Part shown: one piece after another, positions 42,621 through 52,100 of the stretch
Numbering within the stretch: position 1 is the first letter of the stretch
Layout of the letters: each line of letters begins with the position of its first letter
DNA from: Psychroflexus aurantiacus
GTDB taxonomy: Bacteria; Bacteroidota; Bacteroidia; Flavobacteriales; Flavobacteriaceae
NCBI RefSeq assembly: GCF_010820555.1
Contig: NZ_JAAIKD010000002.1
Location: forward strand, 62,001 to 126,000
Length of the DNA stretch: 64,000 nt
Direction of reading: 5' to 3'
Made by a program: the position numbers and the translations under genes
Notes under the pieces: model-generated
The model's input: the letters and a program-made list of their open reading frames with translations, nothing else
Told to the model about the DNA's origin: nothing
The model's database searches: none

Positions 42621-43859
42621 ATGACTTCAGAATTAGTTTTTTACCTTATCCTTGGTCTCATTGTTTTCAACTTTCTGTTGGAAAGCCTTCTGGACTATTT
42701 GAACTACACCAAATTTGATGTTACACCCCCTGAAGAAATGAAAGATCTTTATGATGAAAACGAGTACGAAAGGTCCCAGGCTTATAAAAAAGACAAATTC
42801 AAATTTGGACTGGTCCAGTCCTTTTTTTCGGTTGCTTTAATTCTGATTTTCTTAGGCGTAGATGGTTTTGAGTTTGTAAACGCTATAGCCAACCGCTATG
42901 CAGAGCATTCTATTCTTGTGTCTCTGCTCTTCTTCGGGATTTTATTTACAGGAAGTTTTTTGCTCAGTCTGCCTTTCGATTATTACTTCACTTTTGTCAT
43001 CGAAGAAGACTACGATTTTAATACCTCTACAGTAGCCTTATTTTGTAAGGACAAGTTGAAATCATTTTTGCTCACTGTTGTTTTGGGAGGAATTATTTTA
43101 GGCTTGATTTTAGTGTTTTATAAGTCTGTTGGAACCGATTTTTGGTGGTACACATGGATTTTGGTAGCGCTTATTTCAGTCTTGCTGAATATGTTTTATG
43201 CCAGACTCATTGTGCCTTTGTTTAATAAGCAAACACCATTGGAAGAAGGAGCGTTGCGCACTGAAATCGAAAAATACGCCACCAAAATGAATTTTAATTT
43301 GAAAAATATCTTTGTGATTGATGGTTCTAAAAGAAGCAAAAAGGCCAATGCTTACTTTTCTGGATTTGGAAGTGAAAAGCGTATTACGTTGTACGATACA
43401 TTAATTAAAGATTTAGACAACGAAGAAATCGTTGCTGTTCTGGCGCATGAAGTGGGTCATTACAAAAAGAATCATATTCTCATCAATCTTTTTAGTTCAT
43501 TACTTATAACCGGTTTTACCTTATGGCTGCTCTCCTTGTTTGTAAGCGAACCTGTGCTTGCACAAGCTTTAGGAGTAGAAAAGCCAAGCTTCCACATTGG
43601 CCTGGTCGCTTTTAGTTTTTTATATGCCCCTATTTCTTTGGTGACCGGTCTTCTCACCAATATTTTATCAAGAAAATTTGAATTTCAGGCTGATGATTTT
43701 GCCAGGTCAACCTATTCTGCTCAGCAACTGATTTCAGGACTGAAAAAACTATCTAAGAAAAGTTTGAGCAATTTGACTCCTCACCCGGCCTATGTGTTTT
43801 TTCACTATTCTCACCCGCCATTATCGGAAAGGCTTAAAAATTTAGAAAATAATTCGTAA
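42621..43859 (+). CDS. M48 family CAAX-type (Ste24) metalloprotease
   Basis: A 412-residue membrane-integrated zinc protease. Several hydrophobic helices surround the active site HEVGH (His276, Glu277, His280 in VLAHEVGHYKKNH), and the third ligand Glu lies in EFQADDFA. NAYFSGFGSEKRITLYDTLI matches the Ste24/HtpX region before the zinc site. Bacterial homologues act in membrane protein quality control; CAAX processing is unlikely in bacteria. It is followed after 26 nt by the RSH gene. Confidence 0.92.
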   Translation: MTSELVFYLILGLIVFNFLLESLLDYLNYTKFDVTPPEEMKDLYDENEYERSQAYKKDKFKFGLVQSFFSVALILIFLGVDGFEFVNAIANRYAEHSILVSLLFFGILFTGSFLLSLPFDYYFTFVIEEDYDFNTSTVALFCKDKLKSFLLTVVLGGIILGLILVFYKSVGTDFWWYTWILVALISVLLNMFYARLIVPLFNKQTPLEEGALRTEIEKYATKMNFNLKNIFVIDGSKRSKKANAYFSGFGSEKRITLYDTLIKDLDNEEIVAVLAHEVGHYKKNHILINLFSSLLITGFTLWLLSLFVSEPVLAQALGVEKPSFHIGLVAFSFLYAPISLVTGLLTNILSRKFEFQADDFARSTYSAQQLISGLKKLSKKSLSNLTPHPAYVFFHYSHPPLSERLKNLENNS

Positions 43860-43885
43860 TTTCATTTTAATAAGAGACAAGGTTT

Positions 43886-46105
43886 ATGGAGATTACAGAT
43901 GCTTATTTAGAGCAGGAAAGCAAGGAGATTACCAAAGAGTACAAGGAGCTTTTACGCATAAGTTACAGGATTTTAAGCGTTAAGGACAAAAAGCTTATTC
44001 GCAAAGCCTTTGAAACTGCTGTCGAAGCTCATAAAGACCAGAGGCGAAAGTCCGGTGAAGCTTATATTTTTCATCCTATTGCCGTTGCAAAAATTGTGGC
44101 GCACGAGATCGGTTTGGATGCAACATCCATAGCTTCTGCCCTTTTACACGATGTGGTAGAAGATACGCGATACACCCTTGCCGATATTGAGCAGATGTTT
44201 GGCGAAGCAGTCGCTAGAATTGTAAACGGGCTGACCAAAATCTCCAGTCTGAAAAAGGATGGTGACATTTCTATGCAGGCTGAAAATTTCAGAAAAATGC
44301 TGCTTACCCTGAACGATGATGTTCGCGTGATTATCATCAAGATTGCAGACAGGCTTCACAATATGCAAACCATGGACGCCATGCGTCCGGACAAACAAGT
44401 TAAAATAGCCAGTGAAACGCTTTATATATATGCGCCTTTAGCCCACAGAATAGGACTTTATAATATCAAAACGGAGCTGGAGGATCTCAGTTTAAAGTAC
44501 ACAGAGCCTGAAGTTTACAATGATATTTTAGGCAAACTCAAGGAAAGCAAGGAAGAACAGGACCAGTATATCAAAGATTTTTCGAAAACAATTTCGGATG
44601 CGCTGAAAAAAGAGGACATCGACTTTGAAGTTAAAGGGCGACCGAAGTCTATTTATTCCATCAGGAAAAAAATTGTCAACCAAAACATTTCATTTGACGA
44701 AATCTATGACAAGTTTGCGCTAAGGATCATTTATAAATCCAACCCCGAAAATGAAAAATTCCTGGCCTGGAAAATTTATTCTATCGTCACCGATTATTAC
44801 AGGCCAAATCCTACACGTCTTCGCGACTGGATTTCTTCACCTAAAACCACGGGATATGAAGCCTTGCACATCACGGTGATGGGACCGAAGGGAAAATGGG
44901 TGGAGGTACAGATCCGAAGTGAACGTATGAATGAGATTGCCGAAAAAGGCTATGCGGCTCATTATAAATACAAACACAAGGATGAAGCCCAGGACGAACA
45001 AGGCCTGGATTTATGGCTGAACAGGCTTCAGGAGGCCTTGGAAAATAATGAGATGAATGCTGTGGATTTTGTAGAGCAATTCAAGTTGAATTTATATTCC
45101 AAAGAGATTTTTGTGTTCACGCCTCAGGGCGATTTGAAGTCTTTGCCCAAAGGGGCTACTGTTCTGGATTTTGCTTTCGCCATTCATACCGATATCGGTT
45201 ATCAAACCAGAGGAGCCAAAGTGAACGGTAAAATTGTGGCTTTGAGTCGGGTCTTGAAAAGTGGTGACCAGGTAGAAATCATTACGTCTTCATCGGCAAA
45301 GCCGACAAAAAACTGGCTGGATTATGCAACGACAGCAAGAGCTCGGACTAAAATCAAATCCGCTTTAAAAGAAAAAAGGAAACTCATTGCAGAAGAGGGC
45401 AAGGAGATTTTAAGACGAAAGCTTAAATCCCAGCGTATCAGTTTGAACGAGAGAACAGTGAATGAAATGGTCGTGTTCTTCAAACTGAAAACAAGTCAGG
45501 ATTTATTTTATAGAGTAGGGATTGGTACTATAGACAATAAACAAATCAAAGATTACGCATCTTCCAGAAGCAATGCTTTGGTCTCGTTTTTCAAAAATAA
45601 AATCAGGCGTTCCCCAGATAAGGATACATCGCAGGATGAGGGAGATATTTCCAATAATTACGATCAGCTTGTGTTTGGGGACGATGAACAGAAGCTGGAC
45701 TACAAATTAGCGCCCTGTTGCAATCCTATTCCTGGTGATGAAGTGTTTGGATTTACGACGATCAAAGACGGTATAAAAGTTCATAAGAAGAATTGTCCGA
45801 ACGCTATTCAGCTTCAAAGCAATTATGCTTACAGGGTGTTGAAAGCGAGATGGATAGATTCTTCTCAAGAAGAGTTTAGCGCCAGCATAAGGCTTACGGG
45901 TATAGATGATCTTGGTTTGGTAAGTGTTATTACCAATGAAATTTCCAGAAACCTTAATGTGAATATTTTGAATATCGCTTTTTCCAGTAACGATGGTGTT
46001 TTTGAAGGAAAATTGGTTGTGAAAGTGAAGAATATCTCTATATTAACTAAACTTATGGAAAGATTGGAAAAAATCGATGGTATCGATAAGGTTAAGCGTG
46101 AATAA
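43886..46105 (+). CDS. Bifunctional (p)ppGpp synthetase/hydrolase (RSH)
   Basis: Makes and degrades the alarmone (p)ppGpp. The 739 residues hold an HD hydrolase domain with HPIAVA and intact HDVVED (88-93), a synthetase domain with GRPKSIYSIRKKI, YDKFALRIIY, RLRDWISSPK and TTGYEALHITV, then a TGS domain (VFTPQGDLKSLPKGATVLDFAFAIH), a conserved Cys pair region (LAPCCNPIPGDEV) and a C-terminal ACT domain. Both catalytic domains look intact, so it is the bifunctional Rel/SpoT type that is usual in Bacteroidota. Fur-family and purA genes follow closely. Confidence 0.94.
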   Translation: MEITDAYLEQESKEITKEYKELLRISYRILSVKDKKLIRKAFETAVEAHKDQRRKSGEAYIFHPIAVAKIVAHEIGLDATSIASALLHDVVEDTRYTLADIEQMFGEAVARIVNGLTKISSLKKDGDISMQAENFRKMLLTLNDDVRVIIIKIADRLHNMQTMDAMRPDKQVKIASETLYIYAPLAHRIGLYNIKTELEDLSLKYTEPEVYNDILGKLKESKEEQDQYIKDFSKTISDALKKEDIDFEVKGRPKSIYSIRKKIVNQNISFDEIYDKFALRIIYKSNPENEKFLAWKIYSIVTDYYRPNPTRLRDWISSPKTTGYEALHITVMGPKGKWVEVQIRSERMNEIAEKGYAAHYKYKHKDEAQDEQGLDLWLNRLQEALENNEMNAVDFVEQFKLNLYSKEIFVFTPQGDLKSLPKGATVLDFAFAIHTDIGYQTRGAKVNGKIVALSRVLKSGDQVEIITSSSAKPTKNWLDYATTARARTKIKSALKEKRKLIAEEGKEILRRKLKSQRISLNERTVNEMVVFFKLKTSQDLFYRVGIGTIDNKQIKDYASSRSNALVSFFKNKIRRSPDKDTSQDEGDISNNYDQLVFGDDEQKLDYKLAPCCNPIPGDEVFGFTTIKDGIKVHKKNCPNAIQLQSNYAYRVLKARWIDSSQEEFSASIRLTGIDDLGLVSVITNEISRNLNVNILNIAFSSNDGVFEGKLVVKVKNISILTKLMERLEKIDGIDKVKRE

Positions 46106-46110
46106 AAGTA

Positions 46111-46118
46111 TATTTTTG
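46111..46118 (+). promoter_or_regulatory. Putative -7 box for the Fur-family gene
   Basis: TATTTTTG fits TAnnTTTG, starting just after the RSH stop and ending 5 nt before the ATG at 46124; a very short leader is implied. No -33 TTG. Confidence 0.45.
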
Positions 46119-46123
46119 TAGCT

Positions 46124-46585
46124 ATGGTAAATAAAGATAATTTAAAAAACGATTTGGCTGTAGTAAAAAATGTGTTTACTAAATTTTTAGAAAATAACGG
46201 CCATCGTAAAACTCCAGAACGGTACGCAATACTTCAGGAAATCTATGAAAGTGATGATCACTTCGACATAGAATCTTTGTACATCAAGATGAAGACCAAG
46301 AATTACAGAGTGAGTAGAGCAACTTTATACAATACCATAGATTTGCTTTTAGATTGTGGCTTGGTGAGAAAGCATCAGTTTGGTAAAAATCAGGCTCAGT
46401 ATGAAAAATCTTACTTCGATAAACAGCATGACCATGTTATTCTTACCGATACAGGAGAAGTCATAGAATTTTGTGACCCACGTATAGAATCGATCAAAAA
46501 AACAATAGAAGAGGTGTTCGATATTTCTATCGACAGGCACTCTTTATATTTCTACGGAACTAAAAACCAACCAAAGACAGACTAA
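46124..46585 (+). CDS. Fur family transcriptional regulator
   Basis: A 153-residue Fur-type repressor. The winged helix is at about 20-90 ([49 protein letters not shown]). The dimerisation half has a His-rich regulatory segment (KQHDHVI) and [19 protein letters not shown]. The Cys-x2-Cys structural zinc motif that usually follows HDHxxC is missing: the position reads [11 protein letters not shown] believe this is common in the Bacteroidota group next to purA, but cannot check. Which metal it senses is unknown. It is 3 nt before purA. Confidence 0.88.
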   Translation: MVNKDNLKNDLAVVKNVFTKFLENNGHRKTPERYAILQEIYESDDHFDIESLYIKMKTKNYRVSRATLYNTIDLLLDCGLVRKHQFGKNQAQYEKSYFDKQHDHVILTDTGEVIEFCDPRIESIKKTIEEVFDISIDRHSLYFYGTKNQPKTD

Positions 46586-46588
46586 AAC

Positions 46589-47860
46589 ATGGCAGTAGAT
46601 TTACTACTTGGACTCCAGTGGGGAGATGAAGGCAAAGGAAAAATTGTTGATTACTTAACCAAAGATTACAGCATTATCGCAAGATTTCAAGGCGGTCCCA
46701 ACGCCGGACATACGCTTGAATTTGATGGCATAAAGCACGTTTTACACACTATCCCGTCAGGGATATTTCATAAAAATGCTGTAAACGTCGTTGGAAATGG
46801 AGTGGTCATTGACCCGGTCATTTTTCAAAAAGAAATAAAGGCATTAGCCAAATTCGATCTTGACTTTACTAAAAGCTTATTGATTTCAAGAAAGGCTCAT
46901 ATTATTCTTCCGACGCACAGATTATTGGATGCTGCTTCAGAAACCTCGAAGGGGAAAGCCAAGATTGGTTCGACTTTAAAAGGCATTGGTCCAACCTATA
47001 TGGACAAGACTGGTCGTAACGGCTTAAGAATTGGAGATCTCGAGTTTGATAACTGGAAAGAGAAATACAGACAATTGGCCAACAAGCATCAGGCATTGAT
47101 TGAGTTTTACAATGTGGATGTTCAGTACAATTTAAAAGAACTGGAAAGCGAATTTTTTGAAGCTATTGAGTCTATAAAATCATTGAAATTTATCGATTCT
47201 GAAGAATATCTTCACCAGGCACAAGTCGATAATCAAACTATTCTGGCTGAAGGTGCTCAGGGTTCTTTATTGGATATAGACTTTGGAACCTATCCTTTTG
47301 TCACTTCCTCCAACACGACTGCTGCCGGTGCCTGTACAGGTCTGGGCATAGCTCCTAATAAAATCAAAAAGGTATTTGGAATATTTAAAGCCTATACTAC
47401 GCGTGTGGGTAGTGGACCATTTCCTACAGAATTATTTGATGAAGATGGAGCCAGAATGGCCAAAGTTGGAAATGAGTTTGGAGCGACTACAGGAAGACCA
47501 AGGCGCTGCGGCTGGCTGGATCTGGTGGCTTTAAAATACGCTGTGCAAATCAACGGAGTCACAGAATTGATGATGATGAAATCTGATGTGTTAAGCGGTT
47601 TTAAAACCTTGAAAGTATGTACTGCTTACAATTACAACGGGGAAGAAATACAGCATCTGCCGTACAATATTGAACCAGAAAATTTACAGCCGGTTTATAA
47701 AGAGTTCAAAGGCTGGAAAGAGGATATCTCCAGGCATACTAGTTTTGATAATTTACCACAGACCCTAAAGGATTACATCAAATTTATTGAAGACGAACTG
47801 AAGGTTCCTATCAAAATTGTATCTGTGGGTCCAGATAGGAAAGAGACGATATTGAGATAA
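46589..47860 (+). CDS. purA: Adenylosuccinate synthetase
   Basis: Joins IMP and aspartate with GTP in AMP synthesis. The 423-residue enzyme has LLGLQWGDEGKGKIVDYL with the GTP P-loop, NAGHT, the IMP-binding region GSTLKGIGPTYMDK, AEGAQGSLLDIDFGTYPFVTSSN and TTGRPRRCGWLDL. All are standard. It is co-transcribed with the Fur-family gene (3 nt gap). A perfect terminator follows. Confidence 0.96.
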   Translation: MAVDLLLGLQWGDEGKGKIVDYLTKDYSIIARFQGGPNAGHTLEFDGIKHVLHTIPSGIFHKNAVNVVGNGVVIDPVIFQKEIKALAKFDLDFTKSLLISRKAHIILPTHRLLDAASETSKGKAKIGSTLKGIGPTYMDKTGRNGLRIGDLEFDNWKEKYRQLANKHQALIEFYNVDVQYNLKELESEFFEAIESIKSLKFIDSEEYLHQAQVDNQTILAEGAQGSLLDIDFGTYPFVTSSNTTAAGACTGLGIAPNKIKKVFGIFKAYTTRVGSGPFPTELFDEDGARMAKVGNEFGATTGRPRRCGWLDLVALKYAVQINGVTELMMMKSDVLSGFKTLKVCTAYNYNGEEIQHLPYNIEPENLQPVYKEFKGWKEDISRHTSFDNLPQTLKDYIKFIEDELKVPIKIVSVGPDRKETILR

Positions 47861-47881
47861 TACACTTTTAGTATCAAACTC

Positions 47882-47916
47882 AACAAAGCCTTCAAACAAT
47901 ATTTGAAGGCTTTGTT
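47882..47916. terminator. Bidirectional terminator after purA
   Basis: Perfect 15-bp stem, 47882-47896 with 47902-47916 around CAATA, followed by an AT-rich tail. It sits between purA and the convergent efflux cluster. The T run is short, so it may be only moderately strong. Confidence 0.8.
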
Positions 47917-47963
47917 ATTGATATGCTTTTGCTTAAGTCAGAATCATATCAATGATAAGGCTG

Positions 47964-49109
47964 TTAATGATGATGTCCACCCCCTCCGGTGGTTATTAGG
48001 TCAAAAACGCCTTTGGTTAGGTACTTAGAATTTGTGTTTATGTCTGCTGGATTCAAAATCGGTTTAAAGCCATGCTGTGATGGGGTGGATTTTACTTCAA
48101 CTTTCCTGAATCTATACGTATTATCAGTTTGCTCTATTAATTCTAGAATATACGTGGTTTCATCCACTTCTGTAAATGCAGATTCTGGCAGCGCTACGTG
48201 TTTTTTTCGGTCAGCCTCAAAATAGGCATTTACAAACATGCCGACCGTAAAATTATCTTCTCTGTCTAAAGGATGTGCGTGGATTCTAACTTTCCTGTTT
48301 TCATTTATTTCCGCACCGATAAGACTCACATAGGCAGAATAACGCTCGTTAGCTATTTCAGGGACCTCAAACTTTAAACTGTCTCCTTTTTGAATTTTCA
48401 TGAGGTCTTTTTCAAACACATCCAGTTCTAAATGAATATGATCCACATCCAGGATTTCCATGATCATTTCGGATTTTCCTATAAACTTTCCCTGTGTGAC
48501 ATTCAACTTTGAGACTTTACCTCTTATGGGTGACCTAAGTGTAATCTCTGATGTGAAATTCCCCTCGGCAATGTCCTGAGGATTGAAGTTCGTAAGTTTT
48601 ATGAGTTCCTCAGCAGCGGCAAGCTGAGCTCTGGCTTTAAGGTACTGATTCCTGGTATCCTGAAACACTTTCTGAGCAATGACCTGGTCTTGGAACAAGG
48701 TCTTCTTACGTTCAAACTCAGATTTCAAATAATCCAGATTACTCCTGGCTTCCACATAATTTTGCTGCATTTTAATGTAATCGGGATTTTTTAATCTTAC
48801 CAGCAAGTCTCCTTTTTTCACACTGTCTCCAACCAATAAATCGGTTTGACTTACGTAGCCATCAAAATAAGAAGTGACTGTGGATCTGTTCCTTGGGGGA
48901 ACATCCACCACCCCCATAACTTCAAACTCTTCTGAAAAGGTCATTTTCTCTGGTTTCCCTAAAGTCAGTTCATTTTTCTGAAACTGTTCCTGCGTTAATT
49001 CTATAAAATTATCATCGTGTTTTTCTTCCGTTGGTTCGGTCTGTTTTTCTCCACAGGACAGGAATATCAAGGTGAAGAGACTCAGGATAATATAGGTATG
49101 GCGTATCAT
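47964..49109 (-). CDS. RND efflux periplasmic adaptor lipoprotein (CusB/CzcB-like)
   Basis: A 381-residue membrane-fusion protein linking the RND pump to the outer-membrane channel. Lipobox IFLSC gives Cys19. A barrel-sandwich half (VTSYFDGYVSQTDLLVGDSVKKGDLLVRL), a long alpha-hairpin (YVEARSNLDYLKSEFERKKTLFQDQVI), the returning lipoyl half (LRSPIRGKVSKLNVTQGKFI) and beta-barrel follow in order. The protein ends in GGGGHHH, a possible metal-binding tail. It starts 4 nt after the pump gene stops. The partner identity points to heavy-metal (Cu/Ag, Co/Zn/Cd) efflux. Confidence 0.9.
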   Translation of the reverse strand: MIRHTYIILSLFTLIFLSCGEKQTEPTEEKHDDNFIELTQEQFQKNELTLGKPEKMTFSEEFEVMGVVDVPPRNRSTVTSYFDGYVSQTDLLVGDSVKKGDLLVRLKNPDYIKMQQNYVEARSNLDYLKSEFERKKTLFQDQVIAQKVFQDTRNQYLKARAQLAAAEELIKLTNFNPQDIAEGNFTSEITLRSPIRGKVSKLNVTQGKFIGKSEMIMEILDVDHIHLELDVFEKDLMKIQKGDSLKFEVPEIANERYSAYVSLIGAEINENRKVRIHAHPLDREDNFTVGMFVNAYFEADRKKHVALPESAFTEVDETTYILELIEQTDNTYRFRKVEVKSTPSQHGFKPILNPADINTNSKYLTKGVFDLITTGGGGHHH

Positions 49110-49113
49110 AAGT

Positions 49114-52100
49114 TTAGTTTAATAATAAATAATTCAAAGCGATGATGCTTTGGTTATACTCTCTCAATTTTGAAAGGTAATCCAGTTGTATGCGACGTGC
49201 ATCCTCAATGCTTTGTGTATACCTGAAAAAATCAATTTCTCCAGCCTCATAACTTCTTTTGGCAGATGTCAGGATTTCTTTCGCTACCTTCAGTTGATAA
49301 TTTTCAAAATTGTCCAAAGCTTTTTGCTGAACAGAAAGCTGACTGATCAATTGTTTCTGACGTTGCTCCAGGATAATTTTAGCGTCTTCAACTTCAGCCT
49401 GCTTGGCCTGTTCCATAAGTTCTGCAGATTTTATCTTTGAGCGATCTCCAAAAAATAATAAGGGAATACTGACTCCGATTTGGTAAACTTCAAAATTCTG
49501 ATCGAGGGCTGAATTACCCCTCACCGAGTAGCTGGCAGAAAGACCTGGCAGCAACTGATTTTTGGCTAGGGCAGAAGTTCTTTCAGATAATTTTTGATCC
49601 TGCACCAGCGCAGATAAACTCAGATTCTGTGACTTGTCAGTAGGCTGGTCCAATTCTAATTTACGTAGTTGATCGCCTTTCAAAATCAAGGTATCTTCTG
49701 TTTGAAGCAGACTTTTGATGTCGGCCCTGCTCGCCGTTCTGTTGTGTTCTATCTGCTGGATTTCAAGCTCAATTTGATTGGTTTTGGACTCAGCGGTTAT
49801 CTTTTCTAAATAATTGGATTCACCCTCTTCAAATTTTCGCCTGGCCATGTAAGCAAACTCAGAATACACCTTGTAGATACTATCATATATAGATAATTTA
49901 TCTACAGCGACCAAATAGTTCTGATAGCTTTGCTGCAGGGCTTTGATTTGCTTTAGTTCGGTGATGCTGTATTGTGTTTCAGCCAGAGCTGTCTTTACCT
50001 TATTCAGTTTCAGCTTACTGCTGTAAACCGTAGGAAAATCAATAGCCTGTGAAATTCCCCAGGCTGTAAAAAGGCTTATATTATCTGGCGGTGCAAATAC
50101 AGTTTCGTCATAATTTTTGAAAAGCTTCGTTTTATCAAAAGTGAAGGCTTCACCTTCCCCTGCCTTGGCCCCCTCTGCCCGAAGCTGAGCCGATTTCAGT
50201 TTATTATTGTTCTCAAGCATTTCAGTTTTTAAAGTTTCAAACTCCCTGTCCTGAGCAAGGCCTGAAAAACCTGTACCTAAAAATAGAATGATGAGTAAGG
50301 CTGTTTTTCCTTTAAATGTCACATTAGATTTTTTTATGGTTACAGCATAGAGTACGGGTAAAACAATTAAGGTTAGCAGTGTGGAGGTCACCAGGCCGCC
50401 GATGATAACGGTAGCCACAGGGCGTTGAACTTCCGCGCCGGCACCGGTAGAGATAGCCATCGGCAAAAAGCCTAAAGCGGTAGAACTTGCGGTAAGCAGG
50501 ACGGCACGTAAGCGATCCTGGGTAGCATCGATAATATGTTTCATACTTAATTGATTTTGTTTTTTCAAAATATCCTTAAAATACTCGACCAAAATAATTC
50601 CATTTAAAACTGCAATACCAAATAAAGCAATAAAGCCAACTCCTGCAGAAATACTGAAAGGCATGCCTCTTAGCCATAGCAGAAAAACTCCACCAACAGC
50701 AGAGAAGGGGATAGCTGTATAAATAAGAAGCGAATCGCGATGCCTTTTGAGAGCAAAGTAAAGTAAGATATAAATAAGAATCAAAGCAATGGGAACGGCT
50801 AGGGTTAATCTTTCTTTAGCACTTCTTAGATTTTCAAACTGACCGCCATAGGTGATGGTGTATCCAACCGGCAAATCTATATTGTCATTCACCAAATCCC
50901 TTATTTTACTCACGACCGTTTCTAAATCACTGTTTCTGACATTGACCCCTACCACAATACGGCGTTTGGTTTCATCACGTGATATTTGTGCTGGACCTTC
51001 TTTATAGCTGATATCAGCAACTTCAGACAGTGAGATTTTACCTGAATTAGGCGTATCAATCCGTAGTGTTTTTAAATCGTTAATACCCTGCCGCTGAGTT
51101 TCCTCAAGTCTAACGACCAGATCGAAGCGTTTTTGCCCTTCAAAAACGACTCCTGTTGACTTTCCGGCGAAACCGGCGGCCACAATGGCGTTTACATCCT
51201 TAATATTGAGCCCGTACCTCGCTATTTTGTCGCGATTGTATTGAACAGCCAGTTGGGGCAGGCCTACAATTTTTTCAACAAAAATGTCTGCCGCTCCTTC
51301 CACATCTTCAATTAATTCTTTGATCTCATCTCCTTTTTCCGCCAGGACATCGAGGTCTTCACCATATATTTTTATGGCGATATCAGAGCGAACACCCGTG
51401 ATTAACTCGTTAAAACGCATCTCGATAGGTTGGGTGAATTGTAGCTCCATACCCGGAAACACAGCTAGAGCCTTCTTAATTTCACCAGCGAGTTTGGTTT
51501 TAGTCATGCCTCCCCTCCAGTCTGATTTTGGTATTAGGGTAACGATAACATCTGCATCCTGCATAGACATGGGGTCGGTCGGGACCTCTGCAGCTCCAAT
51601 TCGCGACACAACCTGCTCTACCTCTGGAATTTTTTCTATTAGAATCTTCTCAATTTCAGTCGTGCGTTCTATGGTGCTGCTCAGAGATTTTCCGGTTTTT
51701 AAAACGGGCTGAATTACAAAATCTCCTTCATCCAGCGTAGGAACAAATTCTCCGCCCATCCTGCTAAACGTAAATATTCCAAGGGCAATGATTAATACAG
51801 CCGAAATTAGGACGACTTTCGTGTGGTCTAAAGCCCATCTTATGGATGGTAAATACATGCGTTTTATACCGTCCATAAATTTTGTAGAAAACCTGAATGG
51901 CTTGGAGTTTGCTTTTAAAATAAAACTGGAAGCTACAGGAACCCAGGTTAAACATAAAATCATCGCTCCTACAAGTGCAAAACTAAAGGTAAGGGCCATG
52001 GGCTTGAACATTTTTCCTTCCACGCCGCTTAAGGATAAAATAGGAATAAAAACAATCAGGATAATGACCTGGCCAAAAATGGCAGAATTCAACATTTTTG

